The notes under the pieces: model-generated
Databases searched by the model: none
What the model saw: the letters and a program-made list of their open reading frames with translations, nothing else
Told to the model about the DNA's origin: nothing
Assembly: GCA_030691775.1 (NCBI GenBank)
Contig: JAUYDN010000092.1
Span: 1-15,064 of the forward strand
DNA length: 15,064 bases
Source: Dehalococcoidia bacterium
Lineage (GTDB): Bacteria; Chloroflexota; Dehalococcoidia; Dehalococcoidales; Fen-1064
Direction: 5' to 3'
Translations under genes and position numbers: made by a program
Shown here: positions 13,597 to 15,064 of the stretch, piece by piece
Layout: each line of letters starts with the position of its first letter
Numbering within the stretch: position 1 is the first letter of the stretch

Positions 13597-14259
13597 TCCT
13601 ATGAAAATAACAACCAACCGCCTTTTGTCATACCAGCCCGCCGTAGGCGGGTAAACTCCAGCCGGTATCCAGACGAAGAAACACTGGATTCCAGATCAAG
13701 TCTGGAATGACAAGATAGGCATAAATTTTCATACTTCGTGGTGTCGATGCAATCGGCATGAAGGATTCTGAGCGGAGCGAAGAATCTCTATGCCCGGCAA
13801 TCAGCATCCTTTCAGAAAAACAGGGGATTGCTTACTTCATTCTTGCAGGGCATTGTTCACTCGTCATCCTGGAGGAGTCCGTCCCGCCAATACCCTTGAA
13901 GAGCTTGCCCCGTACTAATACAAGCGTCAGAATAAATGTTGAGACATCGCTCAGTCTGTCTTTGCGAGCCCTTCAACTTCGTTCAGGGTAAACTCAAGCG
14001 AAGCAATCTCTGGTTAAAAAAGGGGTTACATTAAGCGTTAGATTGCCGCAGCCTGCCCCGTATGAGCGACGTCATCGCCATCCCGATACAGTCGGGACTT
14101 GATACGGGGCCGCTCCGCTCCTCGCAAAAACAAAAGAATCATCACTATTTAATACGTCTGTAATAGATACGGGGACGACAGCTTGCCCTGAGCCTGCCGA
14201 AGGGAAGGCTCTCAGGGTAGGATAAAGGAAGTCATTACCCATTCACGAGAGTCCCTGGT

Positions 14260-14829
14260 CTACAGTTCAAAAAACTCTTTATCCAGGTCGCCGTTTACGG
14301 CATAGCCCCTCTGCTCCCAGTAGCCTTTGTAATGCGTATCACCGGAAAGCTCGATTCCGGTAACCCACCGCGCCCATTTGTAACCCCACTTCCCCACTGC
14401 CACGAGGTGGAAGGGAAAGCCACGCTCGGGGGGAATCGTGAGACCGTTCATTTTGTGGGCGAGTAAGACCGGGTTGTTCATCACGTATTCCAGCGGGAGC
14501 GACGTTGTGTAGCCATCGGCGCAGTGGATAATGACTGTTTGTGCCTGTGGTTTTACCGCGGCTTCTTGCAGGAGGTCTTTGAGGAGGATTCCTTCCCATA
14601 AAATAGTCACGCTCCAGCCCTCCACGCAGTCGAGTCTTACTACCTTTTGCACTGCGGGGTATTTTGAAATAACCTCATCATAGGTCAGGAGGAGCGCGTT
14701 TTTGACCAGCCCGGTCGCCTTGAACCGGAACGTCCCGATATCAACGCGTTGCGGACCCTCTATCGAGTTCTCGTAATATTCGCTCAAAGGCGTCAGCCGT
14801 TCACCCTGGAATTCTTGAATTTCTTTCAC
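14260..14829 (-). CDS. Sulfite-oxidase-fold molybdopterin-binding oxidoreductase (cytosolic, single-domain)
   Basis: This 189-aa protein is a minimal oxidoreductase molybdopterin-binding domain (the sulfite oxidase/MsrP fold). Cys68 in RLDCVEGW aligns with the Mo-coordinating Cys. Further family landmarks are HCADGYTTSLPLEY (102-115), PPERGFPFHLVAVGKWGYKW (133-152) and the closing GYWEQRGYA (169-177). It lacks the C-terminal dimerisation domain of sulfite oxidases and has no Tat signal, unlike MsrP (YedY), so it probably acts in the cytosol; substrate unknown. The start is GTG with AGGAG 5 nt upstream; no better upstream start is visible. It follows the NifU-like gene after a terminator, and no MsrQ-like membrane partner is present. 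Confidence 0.88.
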   Translation of the reverse strand: MKEIQEFQGERLTPLSEYYENSIEGPQRVDIGTFRFKATGLVKNALLLTYDEVISKYPAVQKVVRLDCVEGWSVTILWEGILLKDLLQEAAVKPQAQTVIIHCADGYTTSLPLEYVMNNPVLLAHKMNGLTIPPERGFPFHLVAVGKWGYKWARWVTGIELSGDTHYKGYWEQRGYAVNGDLDKEFFEL

Positions 14830-14840
14830 AAAGACTCCTG

Positions 14841-14882
14841 GAAAAACAGAAAGCCGATGGGCCGCGCGACCTATCGGCTCTT
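14841..14882 (-). terminator. Intrinsic terminator after the NifU-like gene
   Basis: AGCCGAT (14852-14858) pairs with ATCGGCT (14873-14879), and the stem extends inward by about three pairs. On the minus strand it is followed by TTTCTGTTTTTC (14841-14852), a good T-rich tail. It lies 16-45 bp after the NifU-like stop and just before the molybdopterin gene's AGGAG site, so that gene needs its own promoter or read-through. Confidence 0.75.
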
Positions 14883-14897
14883 TGTCAGTGTCTTTAA

Positions 14898-15064
14898 TTA
14901 AACGTTGACGACTTCCTTAACTCCCGGCAGTTTCTGCTTGAGAATCCGCTCGATGCCCATTTTCAGGGTCATGGTAGCCATCGGACAACCGCCACAGGCG
15001 CCGGTCAGCCGCACTTCAACCACGCCATCTTTGACATCGATAAGCTCCACATCACCGCCATCCG
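14898..15064 (-). CDS. NifU-like Fe-S cluster scaffold, C-terminal domain (partial at window edge)
   Basis: Only the last 54 codons are inside the window. They match the NifU C-terminal domain (about 75-90 aa when stand-alone), which assembles or transfers [4Fe-4S] clusters. The two cluster Cys are in GACGGCPMATMTLKMGIE (CxxC), followed by ERILKQKLPGVKEVVNV. This region was read by hand because the frame is cut by the window edge. An Fe-S carrier fits a genome rich in ferredoxins. Whether it is a short Nfu protein or a longer NifU cannot be seen. Confidence 0.88.
   Translation of the reverse strand, partial: DGGDVELIDVKDGVVEVRLTGACGGCPMATMTLKMGIERILKQKLPGVKEVVNV

Larger units (their letters stand above)
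13506..14259. other. Repeat-rich intergenic region, no gene seen
   Basis: About 750 bp holds only the MoxR promoter at one end and a mosaic of short repeats. These include a palindrome ATTCCAGA (13688-13695)/TCTGGAAT (13701-13708), GATTCTGAGCGGAGCGAAGAAT near 13764-13785, GTCATCCTGGAGGAGTCCGT near 13863 (related to the arm of the three-way-junction repeats), CCCTTCAACTTCGTTCAGGG near 13970, and two GATACGGGG words near 14101 and 14168. No reading frame has protein-like composition with a ribosome site. Confidence 0.6.

Noticed and set aside
1..15064. CRISPR array, tRNA or rRNA genes, insertion sequence transposase
   Set aside because: I saw no regularly spaced identical repeats with unique spacers, no tRNA or rRNA signature words, and no transposase-like frame. 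Repeats here are palindromic and dispersed.

Overview
The window reads as bacterial chromosome with nearly all genes on the minus strand, moderate GC, and AT-richer intergenic spacers full of dispersed palindromic repeats. Ferredoxin-type iron-sulfur proteins, an archaeal-style split glutamate synthase, and short repeats built on the words GATTCTTCGC and GTCATTCTGGAG suggest an anaerobic Chloroflexota (Dehalococcoidia-like) genome. That taxonomic guess is inference from style; no marker gene is present to settle it.

Layout, right to left in the direction of transcription. (1) 14898-15064: C-terminal end of a NifU-like Fe-S scaffold with a clear intrinsic terminator, then a 189-aa cytosolic sulfite-oxidase-fold molybdopterin protein (14260-14829). 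(2) 13506-14259: about 750 bp of eroded repeats with no convincing gene. (3) 10472-13505: a MoxR AAA+ ATPase with a good promoter, a VWA/CoxE-like protein, and a SagB-type nitroreductase, probably one functional group. (4) 8731-10471: a small DUF2007-like protein and a prepilin peptidase, each preceded by a copy of a ~195-bp repeat that folds as a three-way junction. (5) 7403-8684: a LuxR/NarL-type regulator with a strong promoter and a structured leader of about 135 nt, followed by a small DUF5658-like membrane protein broken by an in-frame TAG. (6) 178-7294: an eight-gene, tightly coupled operon running from a 16-Cys ferredoxin through a small beta-sandwich protein, HisH, an FAD/NAD oxidoreductase, the glutaminase domain of glutamate synthase, HisF, the ferredoxin-fused FMN domain of glutamate synthase, and the GXGXG domain.

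How the genes may work together: the last operon combines glutamine hydrolysis, reductive glutamate formation, electron delivery (ferredoxin plus flavoprotein) and the glutamine-consuming step of histidine biosynthesis (HisHF). Several genes overlap by 1-4 nt, implying translational coupling. No classical GltD is present, so the flavoprotein and/or the ferredoxin probably feed electrons to the synthase. HisH and HisF are interleaved with the synthase domains rather than lying side by side.

The most notable observations are this interleaved operon, a prepilin peptidase with Asn in place of the second catalytic Asp, a response regulator lacking the receiver acidic pair, the amber-interrupted DUF5658-like gene, and the paired three-way-junction repeats.
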